Positions 1 to 10,423 of a stretch of DNA of 64,000 nt are shown here, piece after piece. Origin of the DNA: Acidobacteriota bacterium (GTDB taxonomy: Bacteria; Acidobacteriota; Terriglobia; Bryobacterales; Bryobacteraceae); contig JACTMJ010000004.1 in the NCBI GenBank assembly GCA_014584705.1, positions 124,001 through 188,000 on the forward strand, written 5' to 3'. The notes below the pieces were generated by a model. It was not told the DNA's origin. It did not search any database and worked only from the letters and a program-made list of their open reading frames with translations. The position numbers were made by a program, and so were the translations under genes. How positions within the stretch are numbered: the first letter of the stretch is position 1; each line of letters begins with the position of its first letter.

Positions 1-236
1 GCGCTCCGAAATGCGTCCCCGACACCCACGGATCCGCGTTAGGAATTGACGAGGCCGGTGGGCGGCAACGGCGGCCAAGCTCATGCGCCGCTGAGGAAGT
101 TTCGAAGGGGAGGGGCTTACGGCACACCGCGCGAATTTGGTTTACCCATGCCGCGGGAGGATAATGGACTCGTAACTCCATTTAGCATTGAGAGCGAGTT
201 GTGGATGGGCTGTGTGTTGCGATTGGCGGGCGTTCG

Positions 237-1475
237 ATGAAGACGCTGCTGACCACGCTGATGTGCGCGGCGCTGATTCTTATTGCGGCGTGTTCCCGGC
301 CGGCGGCGGGTGAAAAGGCAGCGGTTGCGCCGGTGGTGGAACTGATCACCGTCGAACAGAGGGATGTGCCCGTCTACGCGGAGTGGATCGGTTCTGTCGA
401 TGGCATGGTGAATGCGGAGATCCGGGCGCAGGTTACCGGGTATCTGCAACGGCAGGCGTACATCGAAGGCTCCTTCGTCCGTAAGGGGCAGTTACTCTTC
501 GAGATTGATCCGCGCCCGTTTGAAGCGGCACTGTTGCAGGCTCGGGGCAGGCTTGCGGAGGCTAAGGGCCAGGTGGCGCAAGCCCGCGCTCAACTCGCCC
601 AGGCTCAGGCACAGCTATCCAAAGCCGAGGCGGATCAAAAGCGGACGCAGTTGGACGCGGACCGATACGCACCCCTGGTGAAAGGAGATGCGGTCTCTCA
701 GCAGGATGCGGACAACGCCGTGCAGAACAACCTGAGCGCCAAGGCGCAGGTGGAAGCAGTAGCGGCCCAGGTGGAAACCGCCAAGGCACAGATCGAGGCA
801 GCGAATGCGTCCGTCGAGGCTGCCCAGGCGGCTGTGGAAACGGCGCAAGTGAATCTCAGTTTCACCAGGCTGACCGCACCGATCGACGGCATCGCGGGCC
901 AGGCGCAGATTCAGATCGGCAATTTGGTGAGCCCGAGCGCGGGACCGGTGACGACGGTTTCCACACTGGACCCGATCCGCGTTTTCTTCACGGTCAGCGA
1001 ACAGGAGTATCTCGGCTTCGCGCGTTCGCCGGACGGGGCAAGCCCCGAGGAGGCGATGAAGCGCTTCGTGCTCGAACTGACTCTCGCGGACGGGAGCGTC
1101 TACCCGGAGAAGGGCAAGTTCTATTTCGCGGATCGCCACGTCGATCCGAAAACAGGCGCCCTGCAACTGGCGGGACTCTTCCCGAATCATGGAAACCTAT
1201 TGCGTCCGGGGCAGTATGCCAAGGTGCGGGCGCTGATTCGCACGCAGAAGGGTGCGCTCCTACTTCCGCAGCGGGCGGTGATTGAGTTGCAGGGCGGCTT
1301 CCAGGTTGCCGTAGTGGATGGCGAAAACAAAGTGACCCTGCGTACCGTGAAGCCGGGCGCGGAGATTGGCTCCATGCGAGTAATCGAGGAAGGCCTCCGA
1401 GCGGGAGAACGGGTGGTGGTTGAGGGCGGAGACCGGCTTCGAAGCGGCGTGACCGTCAACCCAAAGGGAGCCTGA
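237..1475 (+). CDS. RND efflux periplasmic adaptor (membrane fusion) lipoprotein
   Basis: This is the 412-aa adaptor of a tripartite RND pump; it bridges the inner-membrane pump and an outer-membrane channel. The start at ATG 237 gives a lipoprotein signal peptide with the lipobox IAAC (Cys19), so the protein should be anchored in a membrane and face the periplasm. Next come a barrel-sandwich segment (about residues 40-80, ending in LFEIDPRPFEAAL), a long Ala/Gln-rich alpha-hairpin (about 80-190), the return strand with LSFTRLTAPIDG, and C-terminal beta-barrel and membrane-proximal domains. This is the AcrA/MexA order and length. The pump gene starts 4 bp downstream, so the two form an operon. 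No TolC-type channel gene follows. Confidence 0.95.
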   Translation: MKTLLTTLMCAALILIAACSRPAAGEKAAVAPVVELITVEQRDVPVYAEWIGSVDGMVNAEIRAQVTGYLQRQAYIEGSFVRKGQLLFEIDPRPFEAALLQARGRLAEAKGQVAQARAQLAQAQAQLSKAEADQKRTQLDADRYAPLVKGDAVSQQDADNAVQNNLSAKAQVEAVAAQVETAKAQIEAANASVEAAQAAVETAQVNLSFTRLTAPIDGIAGQAQIQIGNLVSPSAGPVTTVSTLDPIRVFFTVSEQEYLGFARSPDGASPEEAMKRFVLELTLADGSVYPEKGKFYFADRHVDPKTGALQLAGLFPNHGNLLRPGQYAKVRALIRTQKGALLLPQRAVIELQGGFQVAVVDGENKVTLRTVKPGAEIGSMRVIEEGLRAGERVVVEGGDRLRSGVTVNPKGA

Positions 1476-1479
1476 ACGC

Positions 1480-4400
1480 GTGTCTCGATTCTTCATTAAC
1501 CGGCCCATCGTAGCTATCGTGATCTCGATCCTGATGGTGGTGGTGGGCACGATTACCATCCCCTTCCTGCCGGTCGCTCAGTTTCCCAGCATCGTCCCGC
1601 CAGAAGTGCAGGTGGCGGCAACATACGTGGGGGCGGATTCTCAAACCATTGAACAAGCCGTGGCGACGCCCATCGAACAGATGATGAGCGGGGTGGACAA
1701 CATGAACTACATGTACTCCCTGAACTCATCGTCCAGCGGACAGATGAGGCTGATCGTCAATTTCGACGTAAAGACTGATCCCAATACGAACCTGATCCTG
1801 ACGCAGATGCGGCAGACACTCGCGAATGCGCAATTGCCGCCCGAGGTGACGAACTACGGGATCACGGTGCAAAAATCATTGTCCGCACCGCTGATGATGG
1901 TGGCTCTGCACTCACCGAACGGCACGCACGATGCGCGCTTTCTCGCGAACTATTCGCACATCAACCTGAACGATCAACTCCTGCGCGTACCGGGCATCGC
2001 GATGGTGCAGGTCTTTGGGGCCGGGCAATACGCCACGCGGATCTGGTTGAAGCCGGACTACCTGGCCAAGCTGGGCGTGACGGTTCCGGAAATCGTCAAC
2101 GCCATTCAGACCCAGAACACGGTGAACCCGGCGGGCAAGGTGGGCGGAGAACCGGTGCCGGCCGGGCAGGAGTATACGTACTCGGTCCACGCAAAAAGCC
2201 GGCTGGCGACGCCCGATGAGTTCGAGGATATCGTGATTCGCGAAGCGCCCAATGGGGGCGTGGTGAGGGTGAGAGATGTGGCGCGGGTGGAGCTTGGGGC
2301 GCAGGACTACAACGTCATCGGACGGTTCAATGGCGGACCGAGCGCGATTATCTCGATCTACCAGTTGCCGGGCACGAACGCGGTGCAGGCGGCGGATGGC
2401 GTCCTCAAACTGATGGCCGAAGCGAAGAAACGATTCCCGGACGATATGGATTACAACGTCGCGCTCGATACAACCGCGGCAGTTCGGGCGGGAATCCACG
2501 AGATCGTCGAGACGCTGGTGATCGCGGTAATCCTCGTGATCCTGGTGGTCTACCTCTTCCTGCAGGGCTGGCGCGCCACGCTGATTCCGCTGCTGGCGGT
2601 GCCGGTGTCGCTCGTCGGTACGTTCGCGGTCTTCCCGCTGTTCGGCTTTTCGATCAATACGCTATCGCTCTTCGGGTTAGTGCTGGCAATCGGACTGGTA
2701 GTGGATGACGCGATTATTGTCGTCGAGGCGGTATCGCGGCACATTGAGGAGGGGATGGCTCCGAAAGCGGCGGCGCTCAAGGCGATGGAGGAAATCTCGG
2801 GACCGGTGGTGGGAATCGCGCTGGTTCTCTCCGCCGTGTTCGTGCCCACGGCTTTTATACCCGGCATCACGGGCAGGCTGTATCAGCAGTTCGCAATCAC
2901 GATCGCCATCTCCGTGATTATCTCCGCGTTCAACGCGCTCAGCCTCAGCCCCGCGCTCTCAGCGATGCTGTTGCGGCCCCACAAGAAGAGCGCCGGGCCG
3001 CTGCAACGGTTCTTCGACTGGTTCAACCGGATCTTCGGCCGCGGCACCTTGAAGTATGTTGGCGTTTGCCGCGGGCTCATCCGCAAGAGCGGCTTCGCGA
3101 TGGTGTTGCTCGGGCTCTCCGTAGTGGGCGCCGGTTTCTTCGCGAACCTCGTGCCGAGCAGCTTTCTGCCCGATGAAGATCAGGGCTACGTGTACATCAA
3201 CTATCTGCTCCCGAAAGCATCGTCACTGCAGCGAACGGACGAAGTCGCCCAGAAGATCGAAAAGATCGTGGCAAAAGTTCCGGGGGTTATGTATTACACG
3301 TCTGTCTCCGGCTACAGCATGCTGAGCGGCGTGCGGAACACGTTCGGGGGATTCTTCTCCGTGCGGTTCAAGCCGTGGGATGAACGCTCCACGCGGGAGG
3401 AGCAGTATCGCGAGATCTCACAGCGGTTGAACCGGGAATTGGCCAAGCTTCCGGATGCGCTCGCATTCAGCTTTTCACCCCCCGCGATTCCGGGCGTCGG
3501 ATCGGCCGGCGGGTTCACGTTCGTGCTCCAGGACAGGGCCGGACGAGACATCGATTTCCTGCAGCGGAATCTGGACACGTTTCTCGCGGCCGCGCGCAAG
3601 CGTCCGGAGATTGCCGGCGCGAGCACGACCTTTCTCGCGAATGTGCCGCAGCTCTATGTGAGTGTCGACCGCGAGAAGGTGTTGAAGCAAGGCGTCGCGA
3701 TCAACGACGTCTACAAGACGATCCAGACCTACATGGGCGGGCTCTTCATCAACTATTTCAACCGGTTTGGCCGGCAATGGCAGGTCTACATCCAGGCCGA
3801 CGGAGAGTATCGAAACCAGGCGGATGACGCCAACCAATTCTATGTGCGCAATACGAGCGGCAATATGGTGCCCATCTCCTCGTTCACGAAGTTCGAGGCA
3901 AGCCCCGGTCCGGAATTCACCATGCGCCACAATCTGTATCGCAGCGCGCAGATCAATGGGAATGCGGCACCAGGGTATAGTTCGGCGCAGGCCATGGCGG
4001 CGTTGGAAGAGGTCTTCGCGCAGACCATGCCCCCGGAGATGGGTTACGACTACATGGGCATGTCCTACCAGGAGAAACAATCGCAGCAGGGCATTCCGGC
4101 CTGGGCCATTTTCGCCTTCTCAATGCTCTTCGTCTTCCTGATTCTGGCGGCGCTTTATGAGAGCTGGTCACTGCCGTTCAGTGTGCTGCTGAGCACGCCA
4201 ATCGCGGTTCTCGGGGCGTTCTTCGTCCTGTGGCTGCGGCGCACCATCCTGCTCGGAATCTCACCGGCCTATATGGTGACAATTGAGAACGACGTCTATT
4301 CGCAAATCGGCATGGTGATGCTGATCGGCCTCTCGGCCAAGAACGCCATCCTCATCGTTGAGTTCGCGAAGGAAGCGTATGAGAATGGTATGCCGCTCAT

Positions 4401-4647
4401 GGATGCGGCGCTGCAAGGGGCGAGGCTGCGGCTGCGGCCGATCCTGATGACCTCGCTGGCCTTCATCTTTGGTTGTCTGCCGTTGTGGATGGCATCCGGC
4501 GCGGGGTCCGTCGCGCGACAGGTGATGGGCACGACGGTGATCGGGGGGATGCTGGCGGCGAGCGCGATCGCGATCTTCTTTATCCCGGTGATTTTCGTGC
4601 TGGTGGAGAAGATTTCAAGTACACGGAAGAAGCCGGACACGGTCTAG
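1480..4647 (+). CDS. RND multidrug efflux pump, HAE1 (AcrB/MexB) family
   Basis: This 1055-aa inner-membrane proton/drug antiporter has the usual family length. It starts at GTG 1480 with the canonical N-terminus SRFFINRPIVA. The paired transmembrane acidic residues of the proton relay are present in GLVVDDAIIVVEA (Asp409 and Asp410), and the relay lysine is in GLSAKNAILIVEFAKE (Lys954). Twelve membrane segments and two large periplasmic loops are evident; one loop includes SPPAIPGVGSAGGF of the porter domain. The gene follows its adaptor by 4 bp. The substrates cannot be read from the sequence. The outer-membrane partner must be encoded elsewhere or lie upstream of the window. Confidence 0.97.
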   Translation: MSRFFINRPIVAIVISILMVVVGTITIPFLPVAQFPSIVPPEVQVAATYVGADSQTIEQAVATPIEQMMSGVDNMNYMYSLNSSSSGQMRLIVNFDVKTDPNTNLILTQMRQTLANAQLPPEVTNYGITVQKSLSAPLMMVALHSPNGTHDARFLANYSHINLNDQLLRVPGIAMVQVFGAGQYATRIWLKPDYLAKLGVTVPEIVNAIQTQNTVNPAGKVGGEPVPAGQEYTYSVHAKSRLATPDEFEDIVIREAPNGGVVRVRDVARVELGAQDYNVIGRFNGGPSAIISIYQLPGTNAVQAADGVLKLMAEAKKRFPDDMDYNVALDTTAAVRAGIHEIVETLVIAVILVILVVYLFLQGWRATLIPLLAVPVSLVGTFAVFPLFGFSINTLSLFGLVLAIGLVVDDAIIVVEAVSRHIEEGMAPKAAALKAMEEISGPVVGIALVLSAVFVPTAFIPGITGRLYQQFAITIAISVIISAFNALSLSPALSAMLLRPHKKSAGPLQRFFDWFNRIFGRGTLKYVGVCRGLIRKSGFAMVLLGLSVVGAGFFANLVPSSFLPDEDQGYVYINYLLPKASSLQRTDEVAQKIEKIVAKVPGVMYYTSVSGYSMLSGVRNTFGGFFSVRFKPWDERSTREEQYREISQRLNRELAKLPDALAFSFSPPAIPGVGSAGGFTFVLQDRAGRDIDFLQRNLDTFLAAARKRPEIAGASTTFLANVPQLYVSVDREKVLKQGVAINDVYKTIQTYMGGLFINYFNRFGRQWQVYIQADGEYRNQADDANQFYVRNTSGNMVPISSFTKFEASPGPEFTMRHNLYRSAQINGNAAPGYSSAQAMAALEEVFAQTMPPEMGYDYMGMSYQEKQSQQGIPAWAIFAFSMLFVFLILAALYESWSLPFSVLLSTPIAVLGAFFVLWLRRTILLGISPAYMVTIENDVYSQIGMVMLIGLSAKNAILIVEFAKEAYENGMPLMDAALQGARLRLRPILMTSLAFIFGCLPLWMASGAGSVARQVMGTTVIGGMLAASAIAIFFIPVIFVLVEKISSTRKKPDTV

Positions 4648-4707
4648 CCGCGGACACACGAAACCGGATTCGATGCGAGAAACGGCTGTGATAGACTCGC
4701 AACTGCC

Positions 4708-5577
4708 ATGAAGCCGACCTCACTGAAATACATTGCTCTTGCCACCTTTGGCGCGGCAATTCTGCTGGCCGCGGCTCTGGCGGAGCAACCCCGAATCCTC
4801 GTGCATGGCCACCGCGGGGCACGTGCGGAAAGGCCCGAGAATACGATTCCCGCCTTTGAGTACGCCATCGCGCACGGCGTGGACGTTCTTGAACTGGATG
4901 CATCGGTGACGAAGGACAACGTGCTTGTCATTTCGCACGACCCCATGCTGCACACACCCATCTGTTCCGGGCCGGAGAACAACGCCGTCATCCGGACGCT
5001 TACGCTCGCTGAGATTCGCCAGTGGGATTGCGGCAAGATGACCAATCCGCTCTTCCCGAAGCAGCAAGCGGTGCCGGGGACGCGTATGCCCACGCTCGAC
5101 GAAGTCTTTGCGCTCGCGCCAAGGGGGAACTTCGATTTCAATCTCGAGACCAAGATTTCGCCAAAGCGCCCGGAGCTGACGCCGTCCCCGGAAGAATTTG
5201 CGCGATTGGTGCTTGAGCAGATCCGCAAGCACAAACTGGAGAAGCGGGTGATCCTGCAATCGTTCGATTTCCGAACGCTTGTCGCGATGCGGAAGCTGGC
5301 TCCGGAAATCCGTCTCTCGGCGCTCACGGCCACCGATCAGCGGGATTTTGCGGCGATCGCGGCGGAGGCCGCGAACGCGGAGATCGTCTCACCGCAGTTT
5401 CAGCTGGTGACCCCTGAAAAAGTGGCGGCGGCGCACAAGGCGGGCATCCAGGTGGTTCCGTGGACGGCGGATAAGCCGGCCGACTGGGATAACCTGATCG
5501 CGGCGAAAGTGGATGCGATTATCTCCGACGATCCCGTTGCCCTGCTCGCCTACCTGAAGGCAAAGGGTCTACACTAA
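4708..5577 (+). CDS. Glycerophosphodiester phosphodiesterase, secreted
   Basis: The 289-aa product hydrolyses glycerophosphodiesters to sn-glycerol 3-phosphate and an alcohol. A signal peptide of about 25 residues (hydrophobic core ALATFGAAILLAAALA) points to a periplasmic location. The GDPD TIM-barrel motifs are intact: HGHRGARAERPENT carries the catalytic His35/Arg36 and Glu43, LELDASVTKD carries the metal-binding Glu62/Asp64, and ISHDP carries the second catalytic His77. The protein ends with the expected WTADKPADWDNLIAAKVDAI segment. It lies 60 bp after the RND pump gene and may share its transcript, but no functional link to the pump is evident. The start has only a weak ribosome binding site. 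Confidence 0.93.
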   Translation: MKPTSLKYIALATFGAAILLAAALAEQPRILVHGHRGARAERPENTIPAFEYAIAHGVDVLELDASVTKDNVLVISHDPMLHTPICSGPENNAVIRTLTLAEIRQWDCGKMTNPLFPKQQAVPGTRMPTLDEVFALAPRGNFDFNLETKISPKRPELTPSPEEFARLVLEQIRKHKLEKRVILQSFDFRTLVAMRKLAPEIRLSALTATDQRDFAAIAAEAANAEIVSPQFQLVTPEKVAAAHKAGIQVVPWTADKPADWDNLIAAKVDAIISDDPVALLAYLKAKGLH

Positions 5578-5611
5578 CCGTTTCCGCGCTCCCCGCCTTG
5601 CAAGTGTGCTG

Positions 5612-5645
5612 TCGCTGGCGCAGCCGAGTTTGGCCGCGCCAGCGA
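5612..5645. terminator. Hairpin between convergent genes
   Basis: A perfect 10-bp inverted repeat (TCGCTGGCGC at 5612-5621, GCGCCAGCGA at 5636-5645) has a further GCC/GGC pairing inside the loop. It lies between the stop codons of two converging genes. There is no clear T-run on either side, so it may act as a weak or factor-assisted bidirectional terminator. Confidence 0.5.
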
Positions 5646-5654
5646 TCGCGCTGG

Positions 5655-8600
5655 TCAAAACATGAGCTTCAGCGCGAACTGGATTTGCCGCGCCGGCCCC
5701 GCACTGTTAATGGTTCCGAAGGCCGCGCTTGTGATGTTGGCGGAAGGCCCTCCGAAGTTGGTGTGATTCAGGATGTTGAAGAACTCGCTCCGAAATTGAA
5801 GCGACATGCCCTCCCGAAGCGGAATCCGGAAGCGCTTATTCAGCCCCATGTCGAGCGACCAGAGGCCCGGGGCACGGAAGGAATTGCGTCCGACATTGCC
5901 AAAAGGTTCGGACGCGGTTGGGACGGCGAAGGCCGCTTTGTTCCAGTATGACTTGATCATCGACGCTCCCTCTGGCCGCTTGGGATCGCCAACAAGATTT
6001 GGCCTCTGCGTCGCGACACCGCGCCACTCGGAAAGCCTTCCAGTGGCATCCAGCGCCGACGACGGCGTATAGGAAACGTTGACGGGGCGACCGGAATTCG
6101 ACGAATTGATGGCACTGAACTCCCAACCGCCCAGGATCGCGTCGAGCACTCCATTCCAACTCGATCCATATTTGCGGCCACGTCCGAAGGGGGCCTGGTA
6201 GACGAGGCTGCTCATGTTGACAACGGCAACGTCGTAGCTGGTGGGTCCACGCTCGTTTTTGAGGTCCCGAATGTTCTGTACGGTGACATTGTTTTCGAGC
6301 GCCTGCTCACTGTTGCCCAGTGCCTTTGACCAGGTGAAGGCATTCAGGAAATAGAGACCGCCCGCGAAGCGATGTTCCGCCCGGACCGAGAGGCCGTTAT
6401 AGCTCGTCTGCCCGGCCGGGTTCACCCACGTGATCGCACCAAAAGCCTGGTTCGGCCGCCGCGCCTGCGTGCCCAGAGTCTGGCCAGGCAGGTTCGGAAG
6501 CGCCTGGTTGTAATCGCTCAGAATCGGGGTTCGCAGGCTGTGACTGCCGGTGTAGCCCAGTTCCACTACCCAATTCATGGGAAGTTCCCGCTGGAGTGAG
6601 GCAAACCAGGTTTGAACGTAAGGCCAGCGGGTATCGCGCGGGATGTAAGCCACATTGGCATTGATCGGGTTGAAGTTCACCGGCGAAGCAAGCCCCGGCG
6701 GGAATGCATTCTCCGTGGTTCGGAACGAAGCAGGCGGCTTTCCGCCGGGCATCGACTGATTGATGGTTGCGATGTTCACCTGCGGACCATTGATGCCCAA
6801 CAGGTCCGCGCTGCCGAGGCGGTTCAGGTGTACGTAGCTGATGCCATATCCGCCGCGGAAGACGGTCTTCTGCGTGAGACTGTAGGCGATTCCTAGCCGC
6901 GGCGCCCAGTTCTTGTAGTCCGGGTCTACGAGCGTGCGGTCATAGAGACTGCCGTTCTTGGCCATGATCATGCTGTTGGTGGATGGATCAAAGTTCGAGA
7001 GCATGTTGTCCCGTTCCCAGCGCGGAGTGGCAAACTCCCAGCGGACGCCCAGGTTGAGGGTGAGCTTCGAGTTCACGTGGAAGTCGTCCTGCAAATACAG
7101 GAAGTAATCACGCTGGCGGTAATTGCCCACGAGCCAGTTGGCGATCTGAATCTGGTTGGGCAGGCCGAACATGAAATCGGCAAGGTTGTAGCTGGCGGCA
7201 TCGTTCGTCACGGTACAACCCGTCGGCTTGCCGAGCTGCGCGCAGGAGGGTTTGCTGAAGCTGCCCGCGTAGCCCAGTAATCCATAGACCGGGTTGATGT
7301 CCATCACTTGCGTGTGGATGGTGTGCATTTCGCCGCCCACCTTCAAGGCGTGACGCCCGCGCATCAGAGTATAGTTCAGCTTCGGATTCCAGGTGGTTGG
7401 ATGCTGGAACTGCGGGTTCGTGGCTTGCCGTCCGATGATGCCGGTGAAACCGGAAATATTCTGCGTGTTCAGGCCGCCGGTGAGATCCGGAAATGTGGGC
7501 AGCCCGGTGATGCCATAGAGGGCTTCCATGCTCTGGCCGCCGAGGAAGGGCGGCGCTTTGCCGGCGCGCATGTGGGTGAAGCTCAGCCGGAACTCCAGCA
7601 GTTGCGCGGGCGAGATCGTCCAGGTTGTCCCGAGCACTGCCGCCTGGCTCAGCGAGCGAATATAGCCGTTGCCGCTGCCTCCCGATGGGCCTTCGAGCGA
7701 AGGCGAGATGAACTGATTGTCCTTGCGCTGGCTGAAGCGGAGGAACAACGTTGTCTTGTCGTTCACTTGCGCGTCCAGTTTCGCATCGTACTTGTCGGCA
7801 TTGTCGCGCGGATTGAGCAGCAACTGCGTGTAGTTATTGGCACGCGCCGTACCCGCGGCCACCGCCGGCAGATCACCCAGGACCTTCCGCGCGAACGCGG
7901 TCATTGGAATCGGAGTTCCCGCCTGATAGACGGTCCGGGTTAGCGGGTTCACGACCGGCACGGGGAGAATTCCCACACGATCGTTCATGTTCGGGATCGT
8001 GGCTGCATAGTAAGTCTTCTGGATTGCCCGGAAGCCCTCGTAATCCCCGAAAAAGAAGAGTCGATTCTTGATGATCGGTCCGCCGATGGTTCCGCCGAAC
8101 TGGTTGCGATGCATGATCGGTTTTACGCCGCCCGCGGGCTTGAAGAATCCGACCGCATTCAGCTTCGTATTGCGCAGGAACTCGTAAAGCGTGCCGTGAA
8201 ACTGGTTCGTTCCGCTGCGCATGACGACGTTTACGACCGCCCCTCCCACGCGTCCGTACTCGGCGCTGAAGTTGCTCGTGATCACTTTGAACTCAGAGAC
8301 GGCATCCGGCGACGGCTGTGCCACCTGGTTCGAAAAGCCCTGGTTGCTTGTTGAGTACGCGTTGTTGTCCATGCCGTCCAACAAGAAGTTGTTGTACGTG
8401 CTGCGCATTCCGTTCGCGTTGAAAGAACCTTCCCGCGAACCGGCGATGGGTGACTTGTGGACATTCGTCGCGAGCAGCGCGAGATCCGAGTAGTTGCGCC
8501 CGTTGAGGGGCAATTCGACAATCTGCCGGGTCGTGATTACCTGTCCGTGCTCGCTCGAATCAGTCTCAATGGCCGCGGCTACGCCGCTCACTTCGACGGA

Positions 8601-8945
8601 TTCCGTCACCGCACCCACCGCGAGAGTCACATTCACACGCTGGCGCGCGTTGACGTTGACGATGACATTCGAGGTTGTGAAGCGGGTGAAGCCCTCGCGT
8701 TCCACCACGATCATGTAGCGGCCAACGCGCACGTTGAAGAAGTTGTAGTTACCGTTCTCGCCGGTGACTGTTTTCGCCTGAATGCCGGTGTCCTGATTGG
8801 TGAGCGTTACGGCAGCCTGGGGAATCGCGGCTCCCGTGGCATCGGTGACCGTGCCCAGCACCTCCGCGGTTTCGAATTGGCCGAGCAGCATTGCCGGTGC
8901 CGCCAGCCAGATCATGAGCCAAGCAATTTTTCCGATACCTGGCAT
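5655..8945 (-). CDS. Oar-like TonB-dependent receptor with carboxypeptidase-regulatory domain
   Basis: This is a 1096-aa outer-membrane receptor. AAGGAGG at 8955-8961 sits 9 nt before ATG 8945, which decides the start over the in-frame TTG at 8954. The order is: signal peptide (about 1-22, ending MLLGQ), a CarboxypepD_reg/Cna-B-like domain (about 25-105, GTVTDATGAAIPQAAVTLTN), a plug domain (about 120-240; LPLNGRNYSDLALL, NNFLLDGMDNNA, EFKVITSNFSAEYGRVGG), then a long beta-barrel ending in Phe (ALKLMF), the usual outer-membrane C-terminal signal. This architecture is abundant in Acidobacteriota and is generally inferred to import oligosaccharides or other large substrates. The ligand cannot be read here. 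No metalloregulator-like site was seen upstream. Confidence 0.93.
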   Translation of the reverse strand: MPGIGKIAWLMIWLAAPAMLLGQFETAEVLGTVTDATGAAIPQAAVTLTNQDTGIQAKTVTGENGNYNFFNVRVGRYMIVVEREGFTRFTTSNVIVNVNARQRVNVTLAVGAVTESVEVSGVAAAIETDSSEHGQVITTRQIVELPLNGRNYSDLALLATNVHKSPIAGSREGSFNANGMRSTYNNFLLDGMDNNAYSTSNQGFSNQVAQPSPDAVSEFKVITSNFSAEYGRVGGAVVNVVMRSGTNQFHGTLYEFLRNTKLNAVGFFKPAGGVKPIMHRNQFGGTIGGPIIKNRLFFFGDYEGFRAIQKTYYAATIPNMNDRVGILPVPVVNPLTRTVYQAGTPIPMTAFARKVLGDLPAVAAGTARANNYTQLLLNPRDNADKYDAKLDAQVNDKTTLFLRFSQRKDNQFISPSLEGPSGGSGNGYIRSLSQAAVLGTTWTISPAQLLEFRLSFTHMRAGKAPPFLGGQSMEALYGITGLPTFPDLTGGLNTQNISGFTGIIGRQATNPQFQHPTTWNPKLNYTLMRGRHALKVGGEMHTIHTQVMDINPVYGLLGYAGSFSKPSCAQLGKPTGCTVTNDAASYNLADFMFGLPNQIQIANWLVGNYRQRDYFLYLQDDFHVNSKLTLNLGVRWEFATPRWERDNMLSNFDPSTNSMIMAKNGSLYDRTLVDPDYKNWAPRLGIAYSLTQKTVFRGGYGISYVHLNRLGSADLLGINGPQVNIATINQSMPGGKPPASFRTTENAFPPGLASPVNFNPINANVAYIPRDTRWPYVQTWFASLQRELPMNWVVELGYTGSHSLRTPILSDYNQALPNLPGQTLGTQARRPNQAFGAITWVNPAGQTSYNGLSVRAEHRFAGGLYFLNAFTWSKALGNSEQALENNVTVQNIRDLKNERGPTSYDVAVVNMSSLVYQAPFGRGRKYGSSWNGVLDAILGGWEFSAINSSNSGRPVNVSYTPSSALDATGRLSEWRGVATQRPNLVGDPKRPEGASMIKSYWNKAAFAVPTASEPFGNVGRNSFRAPGLWSLDMGLNKRFRIPLREGMSLQFRSEFFNILNHTNFGGPSANITSAAFGTINSAGPARQIQFALKLMF

Positions 8946-8954
8946 GAGATTCAA

Positions 8955-8961
8955 CCTCCTT
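8955..8961 (-). promoter_or_regulatory. Ribosome binding site that fixes the receptor start
   Basis: Read on the minus strand this is AAGGAGG, a full anti-Shine-Dalgarno match. It abuts an in-frame TTG (8954) but lies 9 nt from ATG 8945, so translation should begin at the ATG. Confidence 0.8.
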
Positions 8962-9016
8962 AGAAATGGTCGAAATAGTCCAGACAGCGATCAAATGTTG
9001 ATTGACTTCGCCGCGC

Positions 9017-10423
9017 CTAGCCGCGCGCGGATTTATCGGGAGGGGAGCCCTCCGCTCCTGCTGGCGACGGTGCGCGTTCCACTGTGTGCGGCTTCAACCT
9101 CCAGGTGAACGACAAGAGCACAATCCCCAGAAACGTTGCGATCAGGATCGCCCAGAGCGCCGCGTTCCAGCCCCAATGCTGCGCGATGACACCGATGCCT
9201 TTTCCCTGCACGGTGCGCCCCAGGTATCCAAAGAGCCCGATGAAGCCGGCCGCGGTTCCAACAGCCTTTTTCGATGTGAAATCAAGGCCGGTAACGCCGA
9301 GCAGCATCACGGGCGGGTAGACGAAGAAACCGACAATACTGAACAGGGTGAGATCGAGCCAGAGCATTCCGGGCGGTGTATAGAGCAGCCCCGCGAAAGC
9401 CGCGAGGACGGGAACCATACAGACGAGGCTGATCATGCCCCGGCGTCCGCCGGCTTTGTCGGAAAGCCAGCCCATCAGGATAGTGCTGAAGATGCCGGCG
9501 AACTCAAAGATGGCCGTGCTGACACCGCCGCCGACGAGGCTTGCGCCCTTGGTCTCCTTGAGGTAGGTGGGCCCCCAATCGAGCATGCTGTAGCGGGCGA
9601 TATAGACGAAGAAGTTGGCCGCCGCGAACAACCACAGGTAGCGATTCTTGAGCACATAGTGAACTAAGAGATCCCGCGTACCCAACTCCGTTTCGCTATC
9701 GTGGGGACCCTCGGGCGGATAATCGTTCTTATATTCCTCCACCGGCGGCAGACCCACCGACTGTGGCGTATCGCGCAGCCGCAAGACCAGGTATAGCGCG
9801 CAGAGAAGCGCCAGCACGCCGGGCACGTAGAAGGCCCCCTGCCATCCCATCCACGCGGTTGCGTAAGCGGCAATCAGGCCTGTCACGCCGCCGCCCACAT
9901 TGTGCGCGATATTCCAAAAAGCGAATACGGTGCCCCTCTCCCGTGGGCTATACCAGTGGCCCAGAGAGCGGCCGCACGGACCCCATCCCATGCCCTGCAC
10001 CAAGCCGTTCAGAGTCCACAGGGCGAGATGAACGGGGTAACTGGAAATCGCACCAAAGGCAAAGTTGCAGATTGCGGTCAGCACGAGGCCAGCCGGCATG
10101 AAGTAGCGCGGATTGCTGCGATCCGACATCGCGCCGAGAATGAATTTTCCGAGCCCGTAAGCGATCGCGGTGAGCGCCAGCATGTCGCCAATCTGATCTT
10201 TGCTGTAGCTGAGCGCGGCGCCCATCTCCTTCGAAACCACCGGCAGGTTGTTCCGCACCAGGTAGAAGGTGGCGTAGCCGATAAAGGTAGACTCAAGAAT
10301 CCGCCAGCGGAACCGGGGATAGAGGCGATTAATTTCCTCGGCGGAAAGCCTCTCAATGTGGGGGGCGGGACGGAACAAACTGAGGAACTTCGATAATCCG
10401 AATCCACCGTCTTCTCGCGGCAT
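9017..10423 (-). CDS. MFS transporter, GlpT/UhpT-like organophosphate:phosphate antiporter
   Basis: This 468-aa membrane protein has 12 predicted segments. The N-terminal half matches the OPA family of sugar-phosphate/glycerol-3-phosphate:Pi antiporters: [17 protein letters not shown] in TM1, [18 protein letters not shown] in the TM2-3 loop, [16 protein letters not shown], and the family tail [20 protein letters not shown]. The second half contains [12 protein letters not shown] and a conserved [19 protein letters not shown] stretch. It is likely to move a phosphorylated three- to six-carbon compound across the inner membrane; glycerol 3-phosphate is possible, given the glycerophosphodiesterase upstream, but this is inference. 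A sigma70-like promoter inside an inverted repeat lies about 80-100 bp upstream. Confidence 0.88.
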   Translation of the reverse strand: MPREDGGFGLSKFLSLFRPAPHIERLSAEEINRLYPRFRWRILESTFIGYATFYLVRNNLPVVSKEMGAALSYSKDQIGDMLALTAIAYGLGKFILGAMSDRSNPRYFMPAGLVLTAICNFAFGAISSYPVHLALWTLNGLVQGMGWGPCGRSLGHWYSPRERGTVFAFWNIAHNVGGGVTGLIAAYATAWMGWQGAFYVPGVLALLCALYLVLRLRDTPQSVGLPPVEEYKNDYPPEGPHDSETELGTRDLLVHYVLKNRYLWLFAAANFFVYIARYSMLDWGPTYLKETKGASLVGGGVSTAIFEFAGIFSTILMGWLSDKAGGRRGMISLVCMVPVLAAFAGLLYTPPGMLWLDLTLFSIVGFFVYPPVMLLGVTGLDFTSKKAVGTAAGFIGLFGYLGRTVQGKGIGVIAQHWGWNAALWAILIATFLGIVLLSFTWRLKPHTVERAPSPAGAEGSPPDKSARG

